Source: Xanthocytophaga flava (GTDB lineage: Bacteria > Bacteroidota > Bacteroidia > Cytophagales > 172606-1). Taken from it: 64,000 nt of DNA. This document shows positions 36,386-46,379 of this stretch, piece by piece. The translations under genes were made by a program, and so were the position numbers. The notes below the pieces were generated by a model, which had not been told where the DNA came from, did not search any database, and saw only the letters and a program-made list of their open reading frames with translations. Location of the stretch: positions 62,001 to 126,000 of the forward strand of contig JASJOS010000021.1 in assembly GCA_030068525.1 (NCBI GenBank), read 5' to 3'. Within the stretch, counting starts at the first letter, position 1. Every line of letters starts with the position of its first letter.

Positions 36386-37084
36386 TTACTTTATGTAAAT
36401 TATCTAAAATAGAGGTGACGTCAATCTCTGTGTTTTGTAAATCGGAAACATGTTCAATTGTCGACTCCTTAGTTTTCAGACAGGGATGAGATCCGCTAGT
36501 TGTTTGAGTAGTAGATTATTCAATATATAGTTCAACACAGGGAGTCCAATACATATAGTTGAACATAGTTGAACAACAATAGTTCAGCCAGATACAAAAT
36601 AAAGTCTTCTATTGGTTGATCTGCTGTAAGTAAACAAGTTAATCATATTCTAGTACGAATGTATCTAGTAACTAATTGGAACGCTTTGCCTGTATAGCCT
36701 CCACGATTTGCAGGAACTACTGTGAAGGGTCATCACCTTTACCTGCCTGCTTTAGACCGCCTATCAATGCCTTTTATCAGAGCCTATTCGACAATACATG
36801 CGTGAACTTTTCGGATCGGATCAGTTGCCAACTACTTGACTAGTTTTTACCTGACCAGTCACAAGGCCGTGCTCGGCTGGGTCTTACTCTTTCCTTGTCG
36901 CTAATTACTCTTGCGCTTATTACTAGCTATATATAGTTACCTATAGCTGGTTTGCTGTATTCAGCTAAAAGAATATAATGCTGGTTGCATTCTTTATCAT
37001 TGTTCCCTGTCTGTAGTGGTCTTTACCTGCAGTTTTCCTGACTGACAATTTTAATCTATTTAAACTTATATCCTTTACATTCTT
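36386..37084. other. intergenic DNA with a histidine-kinase remnant
   Basis: At about 36676-36725 the DNA reads GGAACGCTTTGCC, GCCTCC and GATTTGCAGGAAC, matching in order the H-box DNA of the sensor kinase at 39594-39640 (ERFA..AS-HDLQE). Stops and a frameshift follow. Otherwise nothing is recognised. Short direct repeats of ATAGTTGAACA are seen at about 36550-36580. Confidence 0.4.
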
Positions 37085-37528
37085 ATGTTATCACAATTGG
37101 TTTACGTTTCCTTGCGAAAAAGTAATTGTACTACTGCCGAGATTGAAAAAATAGTGGCCTCATGCCAGAAAAACAATGCACCGCTGGACATCACCGGGGT
37201 ATTGCTCTATTCGGAAACAAACTTTATTCAGTATCTGGAAGGGGATGCAAAGACGATTCTGAGCCTGTACGATCAGATCAAAACCGATCCACGACACGAG
37301 CAGGTCCGTATGATCTGCTATGGACCTGTATCAGAGCGGTCTTTTCCAAGCTGGCATATGGCAACTAAAGCCATTTCCCATAATGAGCTTGCCTTCAGGA
37401 CCGATATCACTGCTCAGGACAAGCAGACCTTCAAACAATTGCTGACCGGGCAGGCTCAATCCGACTCGCGGGCACTGATGCTGCTTAAAAAGTTTTTCGA
37501 ACCGGCTACCCAGCCTGTTAAGGCCTGA
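37085..37528 (+). CDS. BLUF-domain blue-light sensor
   Basis: 147 residues, one BLUF domain with a short C-terminal helix region. The flavin-binding and signalling residues are visible: Tyr7 (LVYVS), Asn31 (NNAPLDITG), Gln49 (FIQYLEG), Trp90 and Met92 (SWHMAT). BLUF proteins bind FAD and shift its hydrogen bonds to Gln in blue light. No output domain is attached, so it works through protein contacts. It has no obvious operon partner; two sensor kinases follow downstream at a distance. Confidence 0.9.
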   Translation: MLSQLVYVSLRKSNCTTAEIEKIVASCQKNNAPLDITGVLLYSETNFIQYLEGDAKTILSLYDQIKTDPRHEQVRMICYGPVSERSFPSWHMATKAISHNELAFRTDITAQDKQTFKQLLTGQAQSDSRALMLLKKFFEPATQPVKA

Positions 37529-38791
37529 TTTCCAATGCAGAATCGCTGCCCGGAACAGTTTCCGGCAGCGATTCTCACCTGGTCCGTTAAGGACACGGAT
37601 ACTAGGTCAATAAAAAAGCAGTCAATGCACCCATTCTGCCACGTATTCTTATCCATCTGCTCTTATCCATCTGCTGGCAAGAACCAATTCCAAAAGAGAG
37701 TCTTTGTGACGGGCTGATTGAACTATTACCAATTGACACTACTGTACTATTCTCGTAGTATATGCTTACGAAAGAAGAATTTTTTTGCGGGAGACCAATT
37801 GAAAAAATATAGTCGGTCTATTGAGGTATTTTCTGCGGAAATACAATGACTACCGTAAGTATTGAACGATATGCCTGATAAGAAGCGGTTAACAGGACAA
37901 TACAAAACGATTACCAGCAGGCTTGTATCAATGCCCATTACCACAAAAAGAACATGATCTCGAAAAAGAACTCTTTGCTAGAGTGATTTTAACCAAGGTA
38001 TCATACTTTCTAGCTCTCTAAATGACCTATAGACCAGAATTGAGATTACACCCAAAAAAGCAGATACGGAGATACTCGTTTGGGCAAGGTATCAGACTTA
38101 AATCTGAGTCAAAAATAAGGAATGATTTTTTTCGAATATCAGAAAATGGTTGTTCGAATCTAATACTATTGTCTCCATGCGATTCACTAATGTATCTCCA
38201 TTGACTAACTTACTGATACGGGCTTTTTCCTGGGAATCCGGCGGTTTAGCTCTACACAAACATATAAAAACGGTAATAGAAGCATGATTAGGATAAAAAA
38301 CATGATTATAGATTGAAGGCACGCAATCTGTTGTATGACGATTCTGTTATATGACGATTCTGTTGTATGGCGACTTGGTTTGACTAACTATTGATACGTT
38401 AGTGTACAATATGGATATGTTAGTGTACAATAAAGCATACAATCGCCCCTTCCTTGTGAATTTTTAGTGTCCATTTGGCTAAGCACCAGGTTCAGGCAGT
38501 TTGTCAAACGAGTACAATCAATAACGGATACGCTAAATATGGTAATGTTTGAATAGGCAGACTTGAATTTTAAAGACAGGCTTGTAGTACTTATCAATCC
38601 ATGTGAACATATTACTGTATTGGAGTTGATCCTTATCATCCATGTACCACTTTACATGGATGTTTAACATGCATGGGTTTAACATGCATGGGTTTAACAT
38701 GGTATGGGTTTAACAGGGACCCAATGATAACGACTTCTTTACCCTTGTTTTGGCTGAAAGGAGGTATAGGAGGCGGTAATTTTCAAAGGTT
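37529..38791. other. long gene-poor spacer
   Basis: 1.26 kb without a supported gene. Short frames exist on both strands (for example 38022-38204 plus, 38388-38639 minus) but lack family patterns. The minus frame has IDCTRLTNCLN, faintly like an IS982-type transposase block. Repeats: CTTATCCATCTG twice near 37650-37675; AACATGCATGGGTTT at 38666 and 38681 with a third diverged copy at 38696. Confidence 0.45.
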
Positions 38792-40318
38792 ATGGCTCAG
38801 AAAGATCAGAAACTTCGCATTACTTTTTTTATAGCTTACCTGACAGGTGCTTTGGTACTTTTGCTAACCGGACTATTGGCTTATCAGAGCATGCGACTGC
38901 TTATTGATAAAAGTAAATGGGTCAACCATACCCATCAGGTCTTATTAACTACTGAAACTGTTTTATCGTTACTCAAAGATGCTGAAAGCGGGCAGAGAGG
39001 ATACTCGTTAACGAAAGACAGTACCTATCTGGAAGCCTCCTTCCAAGGGATTGATTCGGTGGAGTATTCCATTATCAGACTGGAAAGCCTTACAAGAGAT
39101 AATCCTACCCAGCAGGCCAGGATTCCGGCAATTTGGCAAGCTGTTCAAAAAAAAATAGAGGTGACCGTGCAAGGAATTGAACTAACCAATACACACCCTG
39201 AAAAAATGAATGAGTTTTATCAATCCAAAGTGGGAAAACAACGAATGGATCAGATCAAACGTTTGCTTTTTATCTTTGAACAGGAAGAACATCGATTGCT
39301 CGGGATACGAACCAGGGAGCTGGACCAATCAATTTTAAGAGCACAATACAGTATTTATTGGATTATTATATCCTATGTACTCATTGTCTTGTTAACCTTT
39401 ACAGTGATAAAATATCTGCTTCAGAAAAGAGAGGGATATGAAAGCCAGCTTACCCTCCTCAATGAGCAGCTTCAGCAGACCAATGACGAACTGGCTCATA
39501 CCAATCAACAACTGGCTCACACCAATGAGGAACTACAAACTACCAATGAAGAACTACTTATTACCAATGAAAGATTACATTATTCCAATACTGAACTGGA
39601 ACGCTTTGCTTATGTTGCCTCACATGATCTGCAGGAACCACTTCGCAAGATTCAGGTTTTCGCTCATACGCTCAAAATTAAATACAGTGAGGCATTAGGT
39701 GAGGGTACCTCTCTTCTGGAACGGATGCAATCAGCCGCCAATCGCATGTCGACGCTGATAAAGGACCTGCTTACTTTATCCAGGTTAACTGCCTCTCAAC
39801 AGCCACAGGGGCGAGTAGCTTTAGATCAAGTACTAAGCCATGTCTTAACGCACCTCGAACTTCGGATCGAAGAAACTGCTGCCCAAATTCAGATTGATCC
39901 GTTGCCTGTGATAACAGGCGATAGTTTACAACTTGAACAGTTGTTTCTCAACCTGTTGAGTAATTCATTAAAATTCTCCCATAAGGATATACCACCTCAT
40001 ATTACTATTCACTACCAAAAGGTTACAAAAGAAGAGCTTCCGGTTTCCCTACGAATAGCACACAGCTCGCATTTCTATCACCGTATCGCAGTTTCAGATA
40101 ATGGGATTGGTTTTGAAGCTGAGTATGCCGAGCGGATCTTCCAGGTATTCCAGCGATTACACGGTAAAAACGAATATGAGGGAACGGGTATCGGACTTGC
40201 CATTTGCCAGAAAGTCGTTCTTAACCATCATGGTGCTATTATTGCTTCAAGCCAGAAGGGACAGGGAGCTACCTTTACGCTGTTTTTACCTGTAGAATGT
40301 CCTGTAGTAAAAGTGTGA
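38792..40318 (+). CDS. CHASE3-domain sensor histidine kinase
   Basis: 508 residues: membrane helix (about 10-32), CHASE3 extracellular domain (about 40-180; ESGQRGYSLTKDSTYL), second helix (187-209), then an unusual coiled coil of short repeats with T-N-E/Q-(E/Q)-L pattern (about 228-268). HisKA with His278 (ASHDLQEPLRK) and an ATPase with NLLSNSLKF, VSDNGIGF and GTGIGLAICQK follow. Phosphorylates an unknown regulator; none is adjacent. Closely resembles the kinase at 41931 in its catalytic half. Confidence 0.9.
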   Translation: MAQKDQKLRITFFIAYLTGALVLLLTGLLAYQSMRLLIDKSKWVNHTHQVLLTTETVLSLLKDAESGQRGYSLTKDSTYLEASFQGIDSVEYSIIRLESLTRDNPTQQARIPAIWQAVQKKIEVTVQGIELTNTHPEKMNEFYQSKVGKQRMDQIKRLLFIFEQEEHRLLGIRTRELDQSILRAQYSIYWIIISYVLIVLLTFTVIKYLLQKREGYESQLTLLNEQLQQTNDELAHTNQQLAHTNEELQTTNEELLITNERLHYSNTELERFAYVASHDLQEPLRKIQVFAHTLKIKYSEALGEGTSLLERMQSAANRMSTLIKDLLTLSRLTASQQPQGRVALDQVLSHVLTHLELRIEETAAQIQIDPLPVITGDSLQLEQLFLNLLSNSLKFSHKDIPPHITIHYQKVTKEELPVSLRIAHSSHFYHRIAVSDNGIGFEAEYAERIFQVFQRLHGKNEYEGTGIGLAICQKVVLNHHGAIIASSQKGQGATFTLFLPVECPVVKV

Positions 40319-40561
40319 TTCTACACTAGATTTTTATCTACACTATATTTTTATATGTGTGATCCTTCGATAGCGCTATATGCTGACTTATAAACTATAC
40401 TCCTACTTTTCAACCAGATACGCTCAGGCTTTGTAAGTGGTAAGTTCCATAATGACAGGTTACATTTCACTACTTGGTCTCTACTTATAGTTAATCTCCT
40501 ATGCTAATCTTCAATACCGATCGGCTATACTAATCTAACCGTTTGATTCTTAAGTTACCTG

Positions 40562-40589
40562 CTAAGTATATTTAAGTATTAATACTTAG
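40562..40589. promoter_or_regulatory. nested palindrome before the thioredoxin-fold gene
   Basis: TAAGTATTAATACTTA (40573-40588) is a perfect 16-bp palindrome, and an outer CTAAGTAT / ATACTTAG pair (40562-40569, 40582-40589) gives an alternate pairing. Lies 23 bases before the start codon; a good candidate operator. Confidence 0.45.
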
Positions 40590-40610
40590 ATAATGTAAAC
40601 TAAAAAGTCA

Positions 40611-41162
40611 ATGAAATTAATACAAAGTCTTTCTGCGCCTGTATTTAGATTAAAAGATATTTATGGAAGAATGATAGATCTGGAAGAGTATAAGGATAAA
40701 AAAGTATTTATTGGCTTTTTCCGACATGCCGGATGTCCGTTTTGTAATATTAGAGTTCATAAACTGTTGAAAGTAAGAGAAGAATTACTCGAAAAAGGTC
40801 TTGAGATGATTTTTTTCTTTGAATCGCCAGAAAATGTCCTGTTACAAAGTATTTTCCACAAAGAAATCTCTCCAATCCCGTTGATTTCTGACCCTGAAAA
40901 AAGATGGTACAGTGCCTATGGACTCGAGCCTTCCACCTATAAAGCAACCATGAGTCATATTTCTTCTTTTGTACAAACAGCTTTTAAAGCCTCCTCGCTG
41001 GGTGTGCCTTTACATGCGATGGCTGAAGGAGAGGCTTTTAATACAATGCCTGCTGAATTCCTTTTATCTGAAGGCCTCATTATTGAGCAGGTTCATTATT
41101 CTGAGCGTTTGAACGATCGTATGAGTGTTGAGAAGATAAGAGCTTTTGTTGAAAAAAAGTAG
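40611..41162 (+). CDS. peroxiredoxin-like thioredoxin-fold protein
   Basis: 183 residues. Thioredoxin-like fold with KVFIGFFRHAGCPFCNIRVH, a CPFC active-site pair at about 41-44, then FFESPENVLLQ and PLISDPEKRWYSAYGL as in the AhpC/TSA-related family. No signal peptide, so cytoplasmic. Likely a thiol peroxidase or disulfide reductase; partner unknown. A palindrome upstream suggests regulation by a dimeric repressor. Confidence 0.8.
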   Translation: MKLIQSLSAPVFRLKDIYGRMIDLEEYKDKKVFIGFFRHAGCPFCNIRVHKLLKVREELLEKGLEMIFFFESPENVLLQSIFHKEISPIPLISDPEKRWYSAYGLEPSTYKATMSHISSFVQTAFKASSLGVPLHAMAEGEAFNTMPAEFLLSEGLIIEQVHYSERLNDRMSVEKIRAFVEKK

Positions 41163-41930
41163 TCTACTCTGCCATCTAATTAAGTATTCTTTCAGTTACA
41201 GACTTGGCAACGGAACGGTGGTGTTAAAACGATTTAGTTAAACTGATGCACTGGTCTTAGTGTCATACCAGCCATATAAGGTGGATGATCAATTATTTCC
41301 GCCACATAATCCTACACATGATACTATCTGTATCTAAAGGGTTTTACTAACATCGATTCTACAACTATTTTGCTCTAAAATCCTAGTGGTTAAAGTCCAA
41401 ACTGGTATTGCCAGGTCTTGCCTATGTATAAAATATCCTCCCTCTGTATAGCATATCCTCCCATTCATCCTAAGCACACAGCACAGAAGATACATTGCTA
41501 GAAGATAAGTTAATAGATGGAACTTATCCTTATTTTTGTTCGTAAAATGCTCTTATTTGTTTAGCTACTAGTAAACAAAGTATACCACTTCTGTTTCTTT
41601 GCAGCCTGTTTATCAAAAGAATTTGAACATGTTATAGTTTTATTGGTTGAATGCTAAGCGAATGGCTATCAGTATGGGGTAAACATACTGGTAAAATGGA
41701 TAAGGCAGCATGATAAGATAGTATGATAGGGTAATAAACAGTCAGGGGAAGTTTAGCAATAAAGAGCACGATTTTTTATTATTGCCCGGTTTATTTCTTC
41801 AGAACAGGGTTGCCGGATGCTTTAATAGTATCTTATCCTATTCTTGTCTGAATTATGGTCTAAGATCTTTGGTCTGAGATAAAACAACATCCAAGGAAAA
41901 CCTTATTCTACCATTTTATAACTACATGTG
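41163..41930. other. intergenic DNA, 0.77 kb
   Basis: AT-rich, no gene supported. CATATCCTCCC-type duplication near 41444-41465. May hold the promoter of the following kinase. Confidence 0.4.
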
Positions 41931-44540
41931 ATGAACAAAGATAAGATGATCGAAGATAAGATGATGTATTCCGAGTACCAAAACGAATTATTAATTTCAC
42001 AGCTTTTTGATAATCAGCCTGATTCAGTAGTCTGGTTTATACCTGTTTTTTCGGGGTTGAATGAAAGTAAGCAGGATCAGCCTGGTATGCTTTCTACTTC
42101 TTCCCATGCAGACCTAAATAGCACTCAGAATAGTGATCGGCAACCTAAGCCTTTTCCTGATCAGACTACCCACCAATTACCCATTGACAGGACACAATCC
42201 ATTGATAGGAAAGAATCAACTGGTGCAACGGATATATCTGTAGGGGATATATCTGTAGGAAATGATTTACGTATCGTAACTGATTTTCAGGTAGCCTATT
42301 GCAATGCGGCTGCCTGTCGCATTCTGAATGCAAACCGGGAGCAGGTATTGCATTCTTCTGTATTGGAAACACCCTTAATGGACCCCGTTTCCCGAAGTCG
42401 TATTTTTGAACAGTGTCTGCAGGTATGGAATAGTGGAGAGCATAGTGAGTTTACCTATCACAGTCCTTTGTTGGACCGGTACTTTAATGTACAGCGAAGT
42501 AAGGTTAATAATGGCGTTTTAAGCATTACCCGTGACCGTACCGAACTGGTAAAAGCTCAGATGGAAAAAGAACAGCAGGCAGAGCTTTTGAATAATCTGA
42601 TGGGACATTCTCCTTATGGAGCTGCTCTTTATGAATCAGTCCGGGATACAAAAGGAGAAATAGTTGATTTTAGAATGAAGATCGGTAATCGGAAATGCTC
42701 CGAAATTACAGGGTTTACACTAGAACAACTTTATACCTATTCAGTCAGAGAATTAATTAAATTGCGTCAGGGTACTTCTCATTTTTTTGACATTTGCTGT
42801 CAGGTTGTCGAGCAGGGAAAAAACCAATACCTGGAATATTATTCTATCCATCTGAAAAAGTGGATAGCCTATTCTTTTGTTAAATTTGCAGATGGATATC
42901 TGCTCAATTATATTGACATTTCCCAAACCAAGTTACAAGAGCAAATCAACCAGCAGCAGACTCTCTTGCTCGATAGTATATTGGATGCCTCTCAAAATGG
43001 CATCTTTGCCTATCATGCCGTAAAGAATACTGACGGTGAAGTGGTTGACTTTGAAATTATCAAAGTTAATAAATCCTTTAGCCGTATATTAGGCATCAGT
43101 CAGCAAGCAGCGGAAGGCAAAAAATACTCAACAGTTTTTCCTGGTATTCTTGATTCAGAACTCTTCCAGATCAACTGCCAGGTGCTCCAAAGCGGTAAAG
43201 CTGCCCAAACGGAATTTTACTACAAAAGAGACGCTTTTCAGGGATGGTTTCATCTTTCCATTGCTCCGTTAGGCGAAAATGGGTTGGTTCAGACTTTTAT
43301 TGATATTACCGAAAGCAGGCGTGACAAGCTCTCACTTGAAGCCTCAGCCGTTCAGTTGCAAACTGTCATTGATAGCACCCAAACCGGCATCTTTCTGGCC
43401 ACGCCGGTTTGGAGTCAGGAAGGAACCATTGAGAAGAGGGAAAATCAAGCAGGCACTATTAAAGCAGGCACTATTATTGATTTCCGTTTTAAAACTGTCA
43501 ATAAAGCACTTGCCAGCTATGCCTCCAGTCATATAAACCAACTTATAGGCAGGCTTCATGGAGAATGTTTTCCAGTGTATTTTAGCAATGGCGTATTTGA
43601 AAAGTATTGTCAGGTATGGCTTACCGGAGAACCGATCCGTTTTGAACAGAATTATCTGACTGAAGATTTCGATGTTTGGATGGATGTATCGGCCAGGAAG
43701 CTCGATGAGGATTTACTCGTTACCTTTCATGACTTTACTTCTGTCAAAAAGCTGCAGCAACAGCAGGAACACTTGCTAACGGATTTGAAACATTCCAACG
43801 AAGATCTCTTGGAAGCCAATCAATTGCTGGCTCGTTCCAATAAAAATCTGGAGCAGTTTGCCGCGATTGCCAGCCATGATCTGCAAGAGCCCCTTCGAAA
43901 GGTGCAATCCTTTGGCAATCTGCTGCAAAGCCAGTATGGTGCTCAGTTAGGCGAAGGCATTCAATTCCTGCAACGCATGCAATCGGCAGCTAACCGGATG
44001 TCGATTCTGATCCGAGATCTGCTCACCTTCTCAAAAATCTCGACTCAAAAAGACTGTTTAGCGCCTGTTTCCTTAAATCAGGTGATCAATTCAGTTCTTG
44101 TTGAGCTGGAACTACGCATGGAGGAAACCAAAGCCCGTATTCTGGTGGATTCTTCCCAGTTAGCACAATTGTTTCAGAATCTGCTTTCGAATGCACTCAA
44201 GTTTCACAACCCAAATGTAGCCCCTTTCATAGAAGTGAAGTATCAGCTGATTTCGGCTTCGGATTTACCTATTGTAGGTAGAATAAATCGCAATAGCAAA
44301 CAAACCCTTCAACACTATCACCGGATTGAGGTGTCTGACAATGGAATTGGATTTGAGCCTGAGTATGCCGAACGGATCTTTCAGATGTTCCAGCGCTTAC
44401 ACAGTAAACAGGATTACAGCGGAACAGGGATTGGATTAGCTATCTGTGAGAAAGTAGTCACTAATCATGGCGGAATAATTATGGCAAGTAGTGAAGTAGG
44501 TAAGGGGGCTACATTCACTCTCTTTCTTCCCGCTTACTAG
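41931..44540 (+). CDS. multi-PAS cytosolic sensor histidine kinase
   Basis: 869 residues from ATG 41931 (preceded in frame by GTG). No membrane helix. Four PAS-like segments can be traced at about 20-205, 220-330, 345-465 and 475-610, e.g. ILDASQNGIFAYHAVKNTDG and VIDSTQTGIFLAT. Then HisKA with IASHDLQEPLRKVQ (about 640) and ATPase motifs NLLSNALKF, VSDNGIGFE and GTGIGLAICEK. Low-complexity N terminus with internal short duplications (DISVG x2, KAGTI x2). Catalytic half matches the kinase at 38792. Signal and partner unknown. Confidence 0.88.
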   Translation: MNKDKMIEDKMMYSEYQNELLISQLFDNQPDSVVWFIPVFSGLNESKQDQPGMLSTSSHADLNSTQNSDRQPKPFPDQTTHQLPIDRTQSIDRKESTGATDISVGDISVGNDLRIVTDFQVAYCNAAACRILNANREQVLHSSVLETPLMDPVSRSRIFEQCLQVWNSGEHSEFTYHSPLLDRYFNVQRSKVNNGVLSITRDRTELVKAQMEKEQQAELLNNLMGHSPYGAALYESVRDTKGEIVDFRMKIGNRKCSEITGFTLEQLYTYSVRELIKLRQGTSHFFDICCQVVEQGKNQYLEYYSIHLKKWIAYSFVKFADGYLLNYIDISQTKLQEQINQQQTLLLDSILDASQNGIFAYHAVKNTDGEVVDFEIIKVNKSFSRILGISQQAAEGKKYSTVFPGILDSELFQINCQVLQSGKAAQTEFYYKRDAFQGWFHLSIAPLGENGLVQTFIDITESRRDKLSLEASAVQLQTVIDSTQTGIFLATPVWSQEGTIEKRENQAGTIKAGTIIDFRFKTVNKALASYASSHINQLIGRLHGECFPVYFSNGVFEKYCQVWLTGEPIRFEQNYLTEDFDVWMDVSARKLDEDLLVTFHDFTSVKKLQQQQEHLLTDLKHSNEDLLEANQLLARSNKNLEQFAAIASHDLQEPLRKVQSFGNLLQSQYGAQLGEGIQFLQRMQSAANRMSILIRDLLTFSKISTQKDCLAPVSLNQVINSVLVELELRMEETKARILVDSSQLAQLFQNLLSNALKFHNPNVAPFIEVKYQLISASDLPIVGRINRNSKQTLQHYHRIEVSDNGIGFEPEYAERIFQMFQRLHSKQDYSGTGIGLAICEKVVTNHGGIIMASSEVGKGATFTLFLPAY

Positions 44541-45146
44541 CTATTTCCATATACCGTTCTTTCCATATACCGTCCTTTCCCTTTTGCTACATAGGCCTCT
44601 TTAATCTGCAAGTATTGACGAATTATTCACCTGTTTTATGCAGACAGGAGACTATATACTTTTACAAGTATTATATTACCTGTTAAATTTTTAAAATCCT
44701 TTATAGGGTTAAATACAAACATGAGTTATCCCGAATTTATGTCAACAAATTCAAGAGTGTTAATCAAATGTAGGATGTAGAGGAATTGAAAAAGAAAGGC
44801 TAAGGCCATTCGGGTTCGATATAGTGGTACAGCTACCTATTTGTACCGCTTTCCTGTTCTGTGGGTGTGGGCTCCCCAACGCAATAATTGCTTTTAGATT
44901 AGCCTCCCTAAGCTTGCCCAAAGCTAAAAAGCACACCAGAATTTGTTTGGAATATTCAATCTGCATGCCCTTACCCGGTAGCAGCAGTTTGGCTGATCGG
45001 AAGAAAAGTTGAAGTAGTTCAACGTAATTTATTAATTTATTTCATTTTTTGCCGCATGCTCCAGCCCTAGCTTTGCTAAGTCAACCTTCAATGTTGCATT
45101 TGTAAACGAAGGTATTTTATTAAAAAACAACTCAAATACTAATAGT
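44541..45146. other. intergenic DNA, 0.6 kb
   Basis: Begins with TTTCCATATACCGT twice (44546-44572). Short frames at 44760-45012 have no recognisable similarity. GTTGAA-GTAG-TTCAAC forms a small hairpin near 45007-45022. Confidence 0.4.
45089..45120 (+). promoter_or_regulatory. promoter-like element before the dehalogenase, shared with Crp/Fnr gene 2
   Basis: CAATGTT-N3-TTTGTAAA-N6-TATTTT, 27 bases before the start. The same string with N2 precedes the minus-strand Crp/Fnr gene at 47071-47041. The spacing does not fit the usual -33/-7, so part may be an operator. Confidence 0.5.
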
Positions 45147-46079
45147 ATGGAAAAGCATACGGCAGAAGCAAATAGCAAATCCACTCCCGAAGGGAGAGAC
45201 TTGAGGATTCTGAATAGAACGCACGAACAGCCATTTGCTGAAAAAAAATACCTTGAGATTAATGGTTATCGAATGGCTTACATTGATGAGGGAAAAGGAG
45301 ATCCCATCGTTTTTCAACATGGTAATCCAACCTCGTCCTATCTGTGGCGCAATATCATGCCGCATGTAGATGGCCTTGGTCGCTTAATTGCAGTTGACCT
45401 CATCGGTACCGGTGACTCCGACAAATTAAGTCCCTCGCTAGGAGAGCATCGGTACAATTTTGCTACCCAGAAAAAATTTCTGTTTGCTCTTTGGGAAGAG
45501 TTAGGTCTTGACCGCAACGTGATTCTGGTGCTTCATGACATAGGTTCTCAGCTTGGATTTCACTGGGCTCATCAGAATAAGCAACGGGTGCAGGGTATTG
45601 CCTACATGGAATCCATTGTAATGCCACTGCAAGCTTCGGATTTTTCTGAGCAGACTCTAGAGGCGTTCCACAATTTTACTCCCGACAAAGTTTTGTGGGA
45701 GAACTTTATAGTGGAGCATTTCCTTTTCAGTGAAAGAAAATTTACTCCCATTGAGCATGCCTATTACGAAAAGCCGTTTCTAATTCCTGGGGAAGACCGT
45801 AGGGTACAGTTGGGATCAGACATTCCTATGAATGGTAAGCCAGAATATACACAAGAAATTGTAGCTGATTATTCTGCCTGGCTGGCTAAGTCTACTATTG
45901 CAAAGCTCTACATTCAGGCAGAGCCAGGACTGTTCGGTCGCGGGCGGCTTGACGAGTTTTCAAGTAAGTGGCCAAATCAGCAACACCTAAAAGTTTCCGG
46001 GGGGCATTTCATCCAGGAAACCACCCCTGATGTGATTGGCAAGGCACTGGCCAGCTTTGTTCGCAGCTTGAGAGAATAG
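45147..46079 (+). CDS. haloalkane dehalogenase-like alpha/beta hydrolase
   Basis: 310 residues, matching subfamily II haloalkane dehalogenases over the whole length. Catalytic Asp131 (LHDIGSQLGFHWA), His287 (SGGHFIQE) and Glu155 (AYMESIVMP) are present, as is the halide-binding Asn60 (HGNPTSSYLWRN). The other halide-binding residue, the Trp that normally follows the nucleophile, is Ile132. So the halide site may be weakened or the substrate changed. Acts in the cytoplasm. It shares a promoter-like element with the convergent Crp/Fnr gene, which may control it. An 18-bp hairpin follows the gene. Confidence 0.88.
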   Translation: MEKHTAEANSKSTPEGRDLRILNRTHEQPFAEKKYLEINGYRMAYIDEGKGDPIVFQHGNPTSSYLWRNIMPHVDGLGRLIAVDLIGTGDSDKLSPSLGEHRYNFATQKKFLFALWEELGLDRNVILVLHDIGSQLGFHWAHQNKQRVQGIAYMESIVMPLQASDFSEQTLEAFHNFTPDKVLWENFIVEHFLFSERKFTPIEHAYYEKPFLIPGEDRRVQLGSDIPMNGKPEYTQEIVADYSAWLAKSTIAKLYIQAEPGLFGRGRLDEFSSKWPNQQHLKVSGGHFIQETTPDVIGKALASFVRSLRE

Positions 46080-46220
46080 ATGTTTGCTGAGTCTGGGGAA
46101 GTCGTGTATTGCATAGCTGTATCGCTGTCATTTTAGGGGTAAGCTTGAACGATAGGAATGATAAAGTTAATTTTGATCGTGGAGCTTTGCCTGATTTTGG
46201 GACAATCTGAGCCGAGGTAT

Positions 46221-46260
46221 TTTCTATCAGTAGCGACTGTGTAGTTGCTACTGATAGAAA
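46221..46260. terminator. 18-bp hairpin between convergent genes
   Basis: TTTCTATCAGTAGC pairs with GCTACTGATAGAAA, continued by GACT/AGTT (one G-T pair) to a GTGT tetraloop. It lies between the dehalogenase stop and the Crp/Fnr stop on the other strand, fitting a two-way terminator. Confidence 0.65.
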
Positions 46261-46379
46261 CACTAATTATGCACGTTGCTTTTGAGTAAGAATTTTCAGT
46301 GACTACAGAGAAGACACAAAACTCCTATGAGCAGCAAGAACGAAAAATGGACTTTATTATGAAAAGGAGTTGAAATAAC

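Noticed and set aside
38388-38639. Minus frame faintly like an IS982 transposase
   Set aside because: Only about ten residues resemble the block and no flanking motifs or terminal repeats are seen.
44824-45012. 62-residue plus frame before the dehalogenase
   Set aside because: No recognisable domain; overlaps another frame on the minus strand.
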